Shown: one piece after another, positions 23,953 through 35,624 of the stretch
Layout: each line of letters opens with the position of its first letter
Numbering within the stretch: position 1 is the stretch's first letter
Assembly (NCBI GenBank): GCA_035457725.1
Contig: DATIBC010000107.1
Span: 8,580-72,579 of the forward strand
DNA: 64,000 nt
Origin: DATFES01 sp035457725
GTDB lineage: Bacteria; Pseudomonadota; Alphaproteobacteria; CACIAM-22H2
Direction of reading: 5' to 3'
Position numbers and translations under genes: made by a program
Notes under the pieces: generated by a model
Told to the model about the DNA's origin: nothing
The model's database searches: none
What the model saw: only the letters and a program-made list of their open reading frames with translations

Positions 23953-24312
23953 ATGAAGTATGTCGATGGATTCATCGTCCCCGTTCCGAAGAAAAACCTT
24001 CCCGCCTATCGCCGTATGGCACAGAAGGCCGGCAAGGTCTGGCGCGAACATGGCGCGCTCGAAGTGCGGGAATGCATCGCCGACGACGTCAAAGTGGGAA
24101 AACTCACTTCGTTTCCGCGCAGCGTCAAGCTCAACGCGGGCGAAGCCGTGGTCTTTGCATGGATTACCTATAAATCGCGCGCGCATCGCGACCGCGTCAA
24201 TGCCAAGGTGATGAAGGATCCGCGCCTTGCCAAGATGATGAATCCGCGCGCGATGCCATTCGATGGCAAGCGACTGATTTATGGCGGCTTCAAGACTTTC
24301 ATCGAGCTTTAG
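23953..24312 (+). CDS. DUF1428-family protein
   Basis: The 119-residue protein begins MKYVDGFIVPVPKKNLPAYR and has the DUF1428 (YbaA-like) blocks REHGALEVRECIADDVKVGK, FPRSVKLNAGEAVVFAWITY and DPRLAKMMNPRAMPFDGKRL then IYGGFK. The fold is a dimeric ferredoxin-like barrel, as in antibiotic-biosynthesis monooxygenase relatives, but the role is unknown. It follows the MarR gene by 25 bases with GGAGG upstream, so it is probably co-transcribed. Confidence 0.86.
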   Translation: MKYVDGFIVPVPKKNLPAYRRMAQKAGKVWREHGALEVRECIADDVKVGKLTSFPRSVKLNAGEAVVFAWITYKSRAHRDRVNAKVMKDPRLAKMMNPRAMPFDGKRLIYGGFKTFIEL

Positions 24313-24337
24313 CAGGGGCGTCGTGGACGGGAAAAAC

Positions 24338-25132
24338 ATGTCCCAACAGAAAGTCGTCACGCGTGAGGAGTGGGTGGTTGCGCGCAAAGCGCTTCTCGCC
24401 AAGGAGAAGGAGCTCACCCGGCGGCGCGACGCGCTCAACGCAGAGCGCCGCGATTTGCCGATAGTCAGGATCGACACGGCGTACATATTCGACGGTCCCG
24501 GCGGGCCCGCGACGCTGCGCGATCTATTCGACGGCCGGCGCCAGCTCATCGTCTATCATTTCATGTTCGACCCTGGTACGGCTCCGCCTGGCCGATCGGG
24601 CGCACCGTGGGATGAAGGCTGCCCGGGCTGCTCCCATATCGCCGACAACCTTCCGCACCTCGCGCATCTGCGCGCGCGCGATACCTCGCTCGTTTTCGTA
24701 TCGCGCGCGCCGCTGGCCAAGATCGTGCCCTTCAAGGCCCGCATGGGCTGGACCGTACCCTGGTATTCGTCGTTCGGAAGCGACTTCAACTACGACTTCC
24801 ACGTCACGCTCGACGAGGCCAGGGGCTGCGTCGAGTGGAATTACGAAAGCGCGGCCGCGCTCGCCGAGGCAGGCGTGATTTCGTCGACGCCATGCGAGCT
24901 GCCGGGCGTCAGCGTCTTCTTGAGCCGGGGCGACGAGGTCTTCCACACCTATTCCGCCTATGCGCGCGGCCTCGATCCGCTGCTCGGCAGTTATCAGTAT
25001 CTCGACTTGACGCCCTTTGGTCGAGGCGAGGGCTGGGGCGGGATGCCCGATCTCGACGGCCGAGGGCAGGGTTGGCTCAGGCACCACGACCGGTATGTCG
25101 GCGAGGAGTCCAAGTCGTGCTGCGCCTCATGA
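24338..25132 (+). CDS. DUF899 thioredoxin-fold protein
   Basis: The protein (264 aa) has DUF899 features: an N-terminal helix region (VARKALLAKEKELTRRRDAL), DLFDGRRQLIVYHFMFDPGT, the Cys motif DEGCPGCSHIADNLPHLAHL in place of the thioredoxin CXXC, and SRAPLAKIVPFKARMGWTVP WYSS. The end has LLGSYQYLDLTPFGRGEGWG. A pair of Cys closes the C-terminus (SKSCCAS). These proteins are predicted disulfide or peroxide-related enzymes; function is unproven. A GTG at 24323 with AGGGG upstream is an alternative start. It lies in the MarR cluster. Confidence 0.86.
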   Translation: MSQQKVVTREEWVVARKALLAKEKELTRRRDALNAERRDLPIVRIDTAYIFDGPGGPATLRDLFDGRRQLIVYHFMFDPGTAPPGRSGAPWDEGCPGCSHIADNLPHLAHLRARDTSLVFVSRAPLAKIVPFKARMGWTVPWYSSFGSDFNYDFHVTLDEARGCVEWNYESAAALAEAGVISSTPCELPGVSVFLSRGDEVFHTYSAYARGLDPLLGSYQYLDLTPFGRGEGWGGMPDLDGRGQGWLRHHDRYVGEESKSCCAS

Positions 25133-25299
25133 AACCGGCGCGCGACCAAGCCCCCGCCAGGCGGGAGCGTACATCCAATCGGGATTGTCGCGTGCCGATC
25201 TAGTTCTTGCGCACGAAGCAGGCGAACGCAGCAAGACCATTCGGACCGCTCCACCGTCCGGCTTACTAATCGATCCCTAAACAGCGAAAAGGAGACGAC

Positions 25300-25704
25300 A
25301 TGCAGATCCAGCCCTATCTTTTTTTCGATGGCCGCTGCGAGGAGGCAATCGAGTTCTATCGGCGCGAGCTTGGCGCCGAGGTTCAGATGCTGATGCGTTT
25401 CAAGGAGAATCCCGATCGGTCGATGCCCCCGCCAGTGGACGGCGAGAAGGTGATGCACACCAGCATTCGGATCGGCAGTACGACAGTGCTGGCGTCGGAT
25501 GGCAGGTGCGCGGGGCAGCCGACCTTCCAGGGATTCGCCCTTTCGCTGACGGTGCCGAACGAGGCCGAGGCCGAGCGGCTATACGGCGCGCTTGCCAAGG
25601 GCGGGAAGGAGCAGATGCCGTTGGCGAAGACTTTCTTTTCGCCGCGCTTCGGCATGGTCGCCGATCGTTTCGGCGTCTCGTGGATGGTCTACGTGGCGCC
25701 GTAA
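25300..25704 (+). CDS. PhnB-like VOC-family protein
   Basis: The 134-residue protein starts MQIQPYLFFDGRCEEAIEFY, the hallmark of PhnB/YjdN-like VOC proteins, and follows with the insert LMRFKENPDRSMPPPVDGEK and the second half LYGALAKGGKEQMPLAKTFF SPRFGMVADRFGVSWMV. The family lacks the full set of metal ligands of glyoxalase I. E. coli PhnB-like proteins have no settled role, though several sit next to regulators of stress or ECF sigma genes. AAGGAGA precedes the ATG. Third of four small-domain genes after the MarR gene. Confidence 0.86.
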   Translation: MQIQPYLFFDGRCEEAIEFYRRELGAEVQMLMRFKENPDRSMPPPVDGEKVMHTSIRIGSTTVLASDGRCAGQPTFQGFALSLTVPNEAEAERLYGALAKGGKEQMPLAKTFFSPRFGMVADRFGVSWMVYVAP

Positions 25705-25762
25705 ACGTCGGATCGGCGACGAAATCCATCGGCGAAACGCATAGCGAGCGGGAGATCGACCA

Positions 25763-26191
25763 ATGCGATTCATGATGTTGATGATTCCGAAAGGCTACGA
25801 GAAAGCGGCGCCGGGCGCGATGCCGGACGCCAAAGCCGTCGAGGCAATGATGAAATACAATGAATCGCTGCAGAAGGCGGGGGTGCTGCTGGCGCTCGAC
25901 GGCCTCCATCCTCCTTCGATGGGCGCGCGCGTCTCCTTCTCTGGCGGAAAGGCCAAGGTGACCGAGGGTCCATTCGGCGAGGCGAAGGAGGTGCTCGGCG
26001 GCTACTGGATGATCGACGTGAAATCGAAGCAAGAAGCGATCGACTGGGCGTCGCGTTGTCCTGCTTCCGACAACGAAGTGATTGAGATCCGCCAGGTTCA
26101 GGAGATGTCGGATTTTCCCGACGACGTCAAAGCGGCGGTGGCGAAATTCCCCGAGGCGCAGGCTCGTCCCAGGGCGCGCAAGGCGCGGTGA
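25763..26191 (+). CDS. YCII-related (DGPF-type) protein
   Basis: The 142-residue protein begins MRFMMLMIPKGYEKAAPGAM and contains the DGPF-like motif VTEGPFGEAKEVLGGYWMID and the mid-helix of the YCII/DGPFAETKE family. The end is basic (QARPRARKAR). YCII proteins form dimeric alpha/beta barrels that may act as peroxidases or bind small molecules; members of this subgroup commonly accompany PhnB-like proteins and ECF sigma factors. It lies 58 bases after the PhnB-like gene. Last of the MarR-linked set. Confidence 0.85.
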   Translation: MRFMMLMIPKGYEKAAPGAMPDAKAVEAMMKYNESLQKAGVLLALDGLHPPSMGARVSFSGGKAKVTEGPFGEAKEVLGGYWMIDVKSKQEAIDWASRCPASDNEVIEIRQVQEMSDFPDDVKAAVAKFPEAQARPRARKAR

Positions 26192-26417
26192 GGCGATGCA
26201 CGATCTTGCAGCGGCGAACGAGGCCTGAGGACCGCGATTTCGACAGAAAGTCAGCGTCTTGGACGCTGTCCGCCGACGGGACGTGGACCGGATCACCGGC
26301 GAACGCTATCTATGCGCAGATTTCGGAAGTTTGGGACTAACACGAGCCGATTGCCGGAGTGTGGCTGCCGGGCTCGGAGGGATGCTAAACTTATTTTTTG
26401 TGTTCGCGGGACCGACC

Positions 26418-26681
26418 ATGACCGAGGAAAAGCGCGCACTTGTTCTCGATCTTGTCGAGTGGGTGGCGATCCAGCCAAGAACCTACTCCGAAGTGATGGA
26501 GGCTTGGCGCACCTCATGCCCAAGGCTGACGATTTGGGAAGATGCGGTGGACCGGGGCCTTGTCAGCTGCCGCCGTGAGAAAGGGATCCGGACGATCGTA
26601 AGGGCGACGCCCTTGGGGCTGGCGGTTCTTAAGGACGCGGGCCGATTACCGGGTACGATCGCTTCCGCGGCGGTCGACTGA
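26418..26681 (+). CDS. Small winged-helix-like hypothetical protein (87 aa)
   Basis: The ATG at 26418 is preferred over an upstream frame that would extend to 26259, since the conserved-looking part starts MTEEKRALVLDLVEWVAIQP. The body (RTYSEVMEAWRTSCPRLTIW, EDAVDRGLVSCRREKG, VRATPLGLAVLKDAGRL) resembles a single winged-helix domain of the kind seen in many alphaproteobacterial hypothetical proteins. It may bind DNA, though no target is known. It stands alone and converges with recG, 111 bases away. Confidence 0.68.
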   Translation: MTEEKRALVLDLVEWVAIQPRTYSEVMEAWRTSCPRLTIWEDAVDRGLVSCRREKGIRTIVRATPLGLAVLKDAGRLPGTIASAAVD

Positions 26682-26792
26682 GAAAACAGACATTTCGCGC
26701 CGCCCGCGCCAAGCCCGCCGCAGGAGCGATACATGCCGCATTGATGGAAGGCCGGGTAAGGAACCGCTGACAACAATCTTCGAATACGCCGC

Positions 26793-28877
<2,085 letters not shown>

Positions 28878-28966
28878 CGTGGGGAGGAATTGTTGCAGCG
28901 GCCTGAGCGGCTGACATTGCGCGACGAAAGCCTTATATCCTTAACCCACGCCGACGGATTCTCCCA

Positions 28967-29230
28967 ATGAACGAACCCTTGGAGCAGCGCCGCAAGCGGC
29001 TGATCTACCGCAGCCAGTACAGCGGCATGAAGGAAACCGACCTGCTCCTCGGTGCGTTCGCGCGCCGCTTCGTGCCGCAATTCACGCCCGAACAGCTTGA
29101 CCGGTACGAAGCTCTGCTAGCCGAGGCGGATCCCGACATCTTCGACTGGGCGAGCGGCCGCGCGGCGGTTCCATCGTCTCACGCGCACGACGTCATGACA
29201 CTGCTTCAGAACTTTAAGAATAATACGTAA
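28967..29230 (+). CDS. sdhE: FAD assembly factor SdhE
   Basis: The 87-residue protein has the SdhE fold signature: RRKRLIYRSQYSGMKETDLL followed by LGAFARRFVPQFTPEQLDRY and PDIFDWASGRAAVPSS. SdhE helps attach FAD covalently to succinate dehydrogenase subunit A. The usual R-G-x-x-E block appears here as the changed YSGMKETDL, a normal variant in alphaproteobacteria. The gene lies between recG (divergent) and mfd (same strand, 4 bases downstream), the conserved order in this class. Confidence 0.94.
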   Translation: MNEPLEQRRKRLIYRSQYSGMKETDLLLGAFARRFVPQFTPEQLDRYEALLAEADPDIFDWASGRAAVPSSHAHDVMTLLQNFKNNT

Positions 29231-29234
29231 CACA

Positions 29235-32200
29235 TTGATAAAAAATTTAAATTTCATCAAGGAAAGGCAGCGTATCGAAATTGCCGGCGCGCCCCCGGGC
29301 GTCGATGCGATTCTGCTTGGAGCGGGCGTCGCCGCAGGTCGACGGCTGATCCACGTCGCACGCGACGATGCACGGATGAGCGCGCTTGCCGAGGCGGTGC
29401 AGTTCTTCAATCCGGACGCATCGATCCTCACGTTTCCGGCGTGGGACTGCCTGCCGTATGATCGCGTATCGCCCAATGGCGAGGTGGTGAGCCGGCGGAT
29501 CGACACGCTCACACGGCTGGCTGGTCCGGAAAACGGCGCCGCAGGCGCTTTGCTCGTCGTCACCACGATCAACGCGGTCCTGCAGCGCGTCCCGGTGGCG
29601 GCGACCTTCGCCGACGCGGTGTTCGAGGCGACGGCCGGCGAACATTTGGCGCTCGAAGCGTTGCTTCAATTTCTCGGGCGCGACGGCTATCGCCGCGCCG
29701 ACACCGTGCGCGAACCCGGCGAGTTCGCATTGCGCGGCGGAATCGTCGATCTTTTCCCACCCGGAACGAGCGAGCCCCTGCGCCTCGATCTCTTCGGCGA
29801 AACCCTCGAGGCCATCCGCACGTTCGATCCAATGAGCCAGCGGTCGACTGGGCGCGCCGAGCGCTTCGCGCTAAAACCGGTGAGCGAGATCCTCCTCGAC
29901 GCCACGGCCGTGGCGCGCTTTCGTTCCGGCTATCGCGAATTGTTCGGCGCGGTGTCGGATGCCGATCCGCTCTATGCATCCATCAGCGCCGGACGCCGGC
30001 ATCCCGGATATGAGCATTGGCTGCCGCTGTTCCACGCAAAGCTCGCGACGCTGCCCGATTATCTTCCCGACGCCGCGATCACGCTCGATCACCAGGCCGA
30101 CGAGGCGGTTGCCGCGCGACTCGAGCAGATCCGCGAGTTCTACGATGCGCGGCAGGCTTTGTTGCGCCGCAAGGACAGCGGCGAGACGTACAAGCCGTTG
30201 CCCCCCGATCGGCTCTATGTCAACGCCGACGAATGGCGAGCGATGCTTGGCGCGCGAGCGGTCGCCGCGTTCACGCCCTTTGGCCGCGACGCGATCGTCG
30301 GCACCGCAGCGACGGTCGTCGACGCCGGCGGCAAGGTCGGCGCCGATTTCAGCGCCGCCCGCGCTCAGCCCGACCGCAACCTCTTCGACGCGGTGCGCGA
30401 CTATCTTGCCGCCGAGGCGCGGCAGGGACGGCGGGTGGTGGTTGCCTCGTATAGCGTCGGCTCGCGCGAGCGGCTGGGAGCACTGCTCGCCGATCATGGC
30501 GTCGCCGGAGCGACGCAGGTCGCCGACGGGCGGGCACTCGAGGCGTTGCCGCCCGCTTCGGTGGCGCTCGCCGTGCTGGCGCTCGAGCGAGGATTCGTCA
30601 CCTCGACGCTGAGCGTTGTCAGCGAACAGGATATTCTCGGCGACCGTCTGGTGCGCGCCGTGCGGCGCCGCAAGCGGCCGGAAAATTTCCTTACCGAAGC
30701 GTCGACGCTGTCGGAGGGCGACCTCGTGGTGCATGTCGACCACGGCATCGGACGCTACGACGGCCTCACCGCCCTCGAAGTCGCCGGCGCGCCGCACGAC
30801 TGCCTGCGCATAATCTACGACGGCGGCGACAAGCTGTTCGTGCCGGTCGAGAACATCGACATGCTGTCGCGCTACGGCTCGGAGGAGGCCGGCGTCCCGC
30901 TCGACAAGCTCGGCGGAGCGCAATGGCAAGCGCGAAAAGCGCGGGTCAAGCGGCGGATCAGCGAAATCGCCGGCAAGCTCATCCAGATCGCCGCCGAACG
31001 GCAGCTTCGCCTGGGCGACGCGCTTTCACCGCCGACCGGCATCTACGAAGAGTTCTGCGCCCGTTTTCCCTATCCTGAAACCGACGATCAGGCCCGCGCG
31101 ATCGACGACACACTAAGCGATCTGGCCTCGGGCCGGCCGATGGACCGGCTGATCTGCGGCGACGTCGGCTTCGGCAAGACCGAGGTGGCGCTCCGCGCAG
31201 CCTTCATCGCCGCGATGGGCGGCATGCAGGTCGCCATCGTCGTGCCGACGACGCTGCTGAGCCGCCAACACTTTCGCACGTTCCGCGAGCGTTTCGACGG
31301 ATTGCCGCTGCGCGTCGAGCAACTGTCGCGCCTCGTGCCTGCCAGGACGGCGGCCGAGATCAAGCGCGACATCGCCGACGGCAAGGTCGATATCGTTGTC
31401 GGCACGACGGCGCTGCTCGCCAAATCGATCGCGTTCAGGCGGCTCGGCCTATTGATCGTCGACGAGGAGCAGCATTTCGGCGTCTCGCAAAAGGAGCGCC
31501 TGAAGCAGCTTAAGGCGAATGTCCACGTCTTGACGCTGACGGCGACGCCGATCCCGCGCACCCTGCAGATGGCCCTCGCCGGCGTGCGCGACATGAGCAT
31601 CATCGCTAGTCCGCCGGTCGACCGGTTGGTCGTGCGGACGTTCGTGATGCCGTACGACCCCGTGGTGCTGCGCGAAGCGATCATGCGCGAGAGATTTCGC
31701 GGCGGGCAGGCATTCTATGTTTGCCCGCGCATCGAAGATCTGCCGCATGTTCGCCAGCGCCTCGCGGAAGTCGCGCCCGAATGCAAAATCGCGGTGGCGC
31801 ACGGCCGCCTGAGCGCGCGCGAAATCGAAGCGGTGATGAGCGGCTTTTACGACGGCGCATACGACATCCTGCTCTCGACCAATATCATCGAATCCGGCCT
31901 CGATATTCCGCGGGTCAACACGATCGTCGTCCACCGCGCCGACATGTTCGGTTTGGCGCAGCTGTACCAGCTACGCGGGCGGGTCGGGCGGGCCAAGGTC
32001 CGTGCCTACGCATACCTGACCGTACCGCATGACCGGCTTCTGACGGCGGCGGCGCAGAAGCGCCTCGAAGTCATGCAGACGCTGGACAGCCTGGGCGCCG
32101 GGTTCCAGCTCGCCTCCTACGACCTCGACATTCGCGGCGCCGGTAATCTCCTGGGCGAGGAGCAGTCGGGCCACATCCGCGAGGTCGGCATCGAGCTCTA

Positions 32201-32717
32201 TCAACACATGCTCGAAGAGGCGGTGCGCGCGACGCGCGAACAAGGTGTCGCTGCGGCGCCGGCGGAAGATTGGACGCCGCAAATCAGCGTTGGCATGCCA
32301 GTATTGATTCCAGAGAGCTACGTCGAGGACCTTGGTGTGCGCCTCGGTCTCTACCGGCGAATTGCCACGTTGGTCGATCAGCAGGAGATCGACGCATTCG
32401 CCGCCGAGCTGATCGATCGTTTCGGCAAACTCCCGGACGAGGTGCACAATCTTCTCGACATCGTGCGGATCAAACGACTTTGCCGCGCCGCCGGCGTGGA
32501 GAAAATCGATGCTGGGCCAAAAGGAGCGGTGATCAGCTTTCGCGACAATCGGTTCGCGCGGCCGGAAAAGCTCATCGCTTTCATCACTCGCGAACAGACC
32601 AGCGTTAAACTACGGCCCGACCACAAGCTCGTCTTCATGCAGACGTGGGACGAGCCGAAAGCCCGGCTCTCGGGCGTCAACGGCCTGCTCGATCGCCTCG
32701 TCAAGCTGGCGGCGTGA
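29235..32717 (+). CDS. mfd: Transcription-repair coupling factor Mfd
   Basis: The 1160-residue protein has all Mfd modules in order: the UvrB-like N-terminal part (FPAWDCLPYDRVSPNGEVVS), the RNA-polymerase interacting domain (LVVHVDHGIGRYDGLTALEV near residue 500), the helicase motor (motif I GDVGFGKTEVALRAAFIAAM near 640, DEEQHFGV, TATPIPRTLQMALAG, LRGRVGRAKVRAYAY), and the C-terminal TRCF domain. It removes stalled RNA polymerase and recruits UvrA. The best start is a TTG at 29235, since no ATG or GTG lies upstream in frame near the expected N-terminus; no ribosome binding site is clear, and the first 15 codons are AT-rich. Confidence 0.96.
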   Translation: MIKNLNFIKERQRIEIAGAPPGVDAILLGAGVAAGRRLIHVARDDARMSALAEAVQFFNPDASILTFPAWDCLPYDRVSPNGEVVSRRIDTLTRLAGPENGAAGALLVVTTINAVLQRVPVAATFADAVFEATAGEHLALEALLQFLGRDGYRRADTVREPGEFALRGGIVDLFPPGTSEPLRLDLFGETLEAIRTFDPMSQRSTGRAERFALKPVSEILLDATAVARFRSGYRELFGAVSDADPLYASISAGRRHPGYEHWLPLFHAKLATLPDYLPDAAITLDHQADEAVAARLEQIREFYDARQALLRRKDSGETYKPLPPDRLYVNADEWRAMLGARAVAAFTPFGRDAIVGTAATVVDAGGKVGADFSAARAQPDRNLFDAVRDYLAAEARQGRRVVVASYSVGSRERLGALLADHGVAGATQVADGRALEALPPASVALAVLALERGFVTSTLSVVSEQDILGDRLVRAVRRRKRPENFLTEASTLSEGDLVVHVDHGIGRYDGLTALEVAGAPHDCLRIIYDGGDKLFVPVENIDMLSRYGSEEAGVPLDKLGGAQWQARKARVKRRISEIAGKLIQIAAERQLRLGDALSPPTGIYEEFCARFPYPETDDQARAIDDTLSDLASGRPMDRLICGDVGFGKTEVALRAAFIAAMGGMQVAIVVPTTLLSRQHFRTFRERFDGLPLRVEQLSRLVPARTAAEIKRDIADGKVDIVVGTTALLAKSIAFRRLGLLIVDEEQHFGVSQKERLKQLKANVHVLTLTATPIPRTLQMALAGVRDMSIIASPPVDRLVVRTFVMPYDPVVLREAIMRERFRGGQAFYVCPRIEDLPHVRQRLAEVAPECKIAVAHGRLSAREIEAVMSGFYDGAYDILLSTNIIESGLDIPRVNTIVVHRADMFGLAQLYQLRGRVGRAKVRAYAYLTVPHDRLLTAAAQKRLEVMQTLDSLGAGFQLASYDLDIRGAGNLLGEEQSGHIREVGIELYQHMLEEAVRATREQGVAAAPAEDWTPQISVGMPVLIPESYVEDLGVRLGLYRRIATLVDQQEIDAFAAELIDRFGKLPDEVHNLLDIVRIKRLCRAAGVEKIDAGPKGAVISFRDNRFARPEKLIAFITREQTSVKLRPDHKLVFMQTWDEPKARLSGVNGLLDRLVKLAA

Positions 32718-32735
32718 TCGGCGCCAGGCGCGGCG

Positions 32736-35042
32736 TCATTCGCCGTCGAGAGCGCGGCGAACCGCCTCGGCCAATTCGGCCTTTCGATACGGCTTGGCCA
32801 GCAGCGCCCCGGCGTCGACCGGCAGTTCGGCCGGGCGCGACGCCTCCTCGGCGAAACCCGAAGTGAACAGAAGCTTGATGTCGGGTCGCATGCGGCGCGC
32901 CTTGGCGGCCAAATGCCAGCCATTGAGCCCGCCCGGCATGACGATGTCCGAGAAGAGAAGATCGATGTCGACAATGTCGCAATCGAGCCAGGCGAGTGCT
33001 TCGCGCGAATTCGTCGCCTCGACCACCGTGTACCCTAGTTCATCCAATTGCTGGACGACCAAACGCCGAACGAGAGGGCTATCCTCGACGACGAGAATCG
33101 TCTCGCCACCGGCCGGTGGCTGGTGCGGCGTCGAATTGGCGCGTAGGCCGGCCGGGGTTCCGGCGCTCTTGCAGCGCGGAAACAGCAGATGCACCTTGGT
33201 GCCGCGGCCGGGCACGCTATCGATCCGCACGTCGCCGCCGGTCTGTTTCATGAATCCATAGACCATGCTCAGGCCAAGGCCGGTGCCTTTTCCAACTTCC
33301 TTGGTCGTGTAGAAAGGTTCGACCGCCCGCGCCATAACATCGGACGTCATGCCGACGCCGGTGTCGGCGACCGTCAGCCGGACGCCATCGCCATCGATCC
33401 GCGGGCGATCGTATCCGTCGGACGAGGCGGGTACATTTGCGCTTTCGAACCGCAACGTGCCGCCGAGCGGCATGGCGTCGCGCGCGTTGATCGCCAGATT
33501 GAGCAGCGCCGTCTCCACCTGCGCCGCGTCGGCCATCACCGGCCAAACGCCCGGCGACAATTCGGCTTCGATAGCGATCCCGGGCCCCAACGTGCGGGCC
33601 AACAGTTCGCGCACGCCCGACACCGCCTCATTGACGTCGAGCAGCACTGGCTGGAGTTTCTGCCGCCTGGCGAAAGCCAGCAAGCGGTGGGTGAGGGCGG
33701 TTCCGCGTATCGCCGCGATCCGCGTCGTCTCGACGAGTTGGCGCGCCGGCGCGTCGTTGGACAGCCGTTCGGCCAGCAATTCGGTGTTGCCGATGATCAC
33801 CGTGAGCAGATTGTTGAAGTCGTGAGCGAGTCCGCCGGTGAGCTGGCCGACGGCGTCCATTTTCTGGATTTCGCGTAAATGCGCTTCCATTTTTTTCTGC
33901 TCGGTCACGTCGGCGACCACGGTGCCCACGGCGGCGATGACGCCGGCGTCGTTGCGCACCGGGAATTTGACCATCATCGCGGTGATCGAGCCGCCGCGGC
34001 GCGGCGCGACGACCTCGCGCTGAATCGATTCGCCGCGCGCCAGGACTTCGCGATCGATGGCTTCGAAGACCTCGGAATATTCGGCCGGGTAGAGGTGGCT
34101 GAGCGTTTTGCCGATGACGTCCGCCGCGTCGACGTTGTGATCGCGTTCGAAGGCGCGGTTGACGAACAAGTATCGCCCCTCCAGGTCCTTCAATGTAACG
34201 TCGAACGGGGCATGGTCCATGATCGCCTGGAAGCGGGCCTGCGCGTCGCGCAATGCCGCCTCCACCTGCTGCTGCGCCGAAATGTCGCTGGCGATCGAAC
34301 CGATGAGCTCGACTTCCCCGTCGGCGTCGAACACCGGAAACTTGATCGAGACGACGAGCGAGGTCGGATCCATTTCGTCATTGGGTTCGATGTACTGCGC
34401 CGCGCGGCCGGTCCGCATGACTTCGTCGTTATGCGCGGAAATCACCGCGCCGCTTCGCGGGCCGAACAGCTCGAATGCAGTCTTGCCAAGCGCTTGGTCG
34501 CGAGGAATGCGGAAAATCCGCTCGAACGCGGTGTTAACGAATACATACCGTCCCTCGCGGTCCTTGAGCGTGATCGACGCCGGCGCATTCTCGACGATCG
34601 CCCGCAGACGCGCCCGGTTCTCACCCAGCGCCCGAGCCGATTCATATCGGTCGGTGATATCGCTCAAATGGATGACGATTCCGCCGGAAGGCATGCGGCG
34701 GCTCGAAGCGCGCGCCCAACGGCCTCTCGGGAACTTGCGATCGGCGGTCGAGCCGGCGGGGTCGCGAATTTGGGTCAGCCGCATCTTTAGCCACTCATCG
34801 ACCTGGCCGATCGCGTCGGGCGTCAGGCCGCATTCCGCGCGCGTGCGGAGCAGCGTTTCGATGCTGATCCCCTTGATCAGAAGCTCGGGCGTTTCGGCGA
34901 AGAACTCGCGGAAGCGCTGATTGCAGTCGATGAGCCGCTCGTCGGCGCCGAATATCGCGATCCCGTCCTCTAGGCTGTCGATCGCCTCGCAGTAGACCGA
35001 GGCTCTCGAACTTCGTCTCGGCGCGTTTGGGCGTTTCGACAT
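32736..35042 (-). CDS. Hybrid sensor histidine kinase with three PAS domains and C-terminal receiver
   Basis: The 768-residue cytoplasmic protein has no membrane segment. Order: PAS 1 (about 15-130, DSLEDGIAIFGADERLIDCN), PAS 2 (142-262, ITLKDREGRYVFVNTAFERI), PAS 3 (265-385, VTLKDLEGRYLFVNRAFERD), HisKA with the phospho-acceptor His in GGLAHDFNNLLTVIIGNTEL, HATPase (N box NLAINARDAMP, G1 VADTGVGM, G2 GKGTGLGLSMVYGF) and a receiver (ILVVEDSPLVRRLV, Asp in LLFSDIVMPGGLNGWHLAAK). It senses an unknown cytoplasmic or redox signal. No separate response regulator lies next to it. It converges with mfd (18 bases). Confidence 0.93.
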   Translation of the reverse strand: MSKRPNAPRRSSRASVYCEAIDSLEDGIAIFGADERLIDCNQRFREFFAETPELLIKGISIETLLRTRAECGLTPDAIGQVDEWLKMRLTQIRDPAGSTADRKFPRGRWARASSRRMPSGGIVIHLSDITDRYESARALGENRARLRAIVENAPASITLKDREGRYVFVNTAFERIFRIPRDQALGKTAFELFGPRSGAVISAHNDEVMRTGRAAQYIEPNDEMDPTSLVVSIKFPVFDADGEVELIGSIASDISAQQQVEAALRDAQARFQAIMDHAPFDVTLKDLEGRYLFVNRAFERDHNVDAADVIGKTLSHLYPAEYSEVFEAIDREVLARGESIQREVVAPRRGGSITAMMVKFPVRNDAGVIAAVGTVVADVTEQKKMEAHLREIQKMDAVGQLTGGLAHDFNNLLTVIIGNTELLAERLSNDAPARQLVETTRIAAIRGTALTHRLLAFARRQKLQPVLLDVNEAVSGVRELLARTLGPGIAIEAELSPGVWPVMADAAQVETALLNLAINARDAMPLGGTLRFESANVPASSDGYDRPRIDGDGVRLTVADTGVGMTSDVMARAVEPFYTTKEVGKGTGLGLSMVYGFMKQTGGDVRIDSVPGRGTKVHLLFPRCKSAGTPAGLRANSTPHQPPAGGETILVVEDSPLVRRLVVQQLDELGYTVVEATNSREALAWLDCDIVDIDLLFSDIVMPGGLNGWHLAAKARRMRPDIKLLFTSGFAEEASRPAELPVDAGALLAKPYRKAELAEAVRRALDGE

Positions 35043-35305
35043 TCCGATTCCTGACCCGGCCGGTCAGTCTCCCTCAACATCCAGCATATTACACGCCGCG
35101 TCGATCGCAATACCGTCTATTCAGGAGACGAACCCAGTATGACTGCGAAAGTGAGCGCGTTGTCCCGTCCAAGCGGTGGCGAGACTTATATTTGTCACGG
35201 CATTCTCGCGATGCCGTACGGGCGTATGCCCTAGTTCAAATTCGAGACGTCAGTATGGCGATCGGCGGACACGGTGACCACGCCACAGCAGCAGAGAGGA
35301 TAGCA
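35043..35305. other. Intergenic region between kinase gene and YqjD-like gene
   Basis: Divergent promoters for the kinase and the YqjD-like protein should lie here. A long in-frame extension upstream of 35306 exists, but has poor codon use. AGAGG at 35295-35299 is the ribosome binding site for the next gene. No clear hairpin. Confidence 0.4.
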
Positions 35306-35602
35306 ATGAAAGTACGCAATAATCACGTGGACCTGGGCGCCGACGTCGAGGCGCTGCGTAACGAACTCGGCCGGCTCTGTGAGCATGTCGGCGCGATTGG
35401 CAAGGCAATGGAGCGGCTGACCGGCGACGCCGGCGTCGTTGCACGCGAGTCGACGGAGGCGGCCTTTCGTGATGCGGGCGAGGGGCTCGGATCCGCGATC
35501 AATGGTCTCGAAAGTCGCGTCGGTGCAAGTCCACTCGCCAGCCTCGCAACGGCGTTCGGGACGGGTATCCTGCTCGGAATGTTCTTCGATCGCCGTCGAT
35601 AG
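35306..35602 (+). CDS. DUF883 (YqjD/ElaB-type) membrane-anchored protein
   Basis: The 98-residue protein starts MKVRNNHVDLGADVEALRNE and has the YqjD plan: a long helix with the spacing of a coiled coil (LRNELGRLCEHVGAIGKAME), GLGSAINGLESRVGASP, and a C-terminal membrane helix LATAFGTGILLGMFFDRRR. YqjD and ElaB are ribosome- and membrane-binding proteins of stationary phase in E. coli. The ATG at 35306 has AGAGG seven bases upstream and is preferred to the ATG at 35255. The YqjE/holin-like gene follows 22 bases downstream, as in many genomes. Confidence 0.84.
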   Translation: MKVRNNHVDLGADVEALRNELGRLCEHVGAIGKAMERLTGDAGVVARESTEAAFRDAGEGLGSAINGLESRVGASPLASLATAFGTGILLGMFFDRRR

Positions 35603-35624
35603 CATCGGACAAAGCGTAGATCCC

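Noticed and set aside
29871..30929. 352-codon minus-strand frame inside mfd
   Set aside because: Mfd is certain on the plus strand; the antisense product has no recognisable feature.
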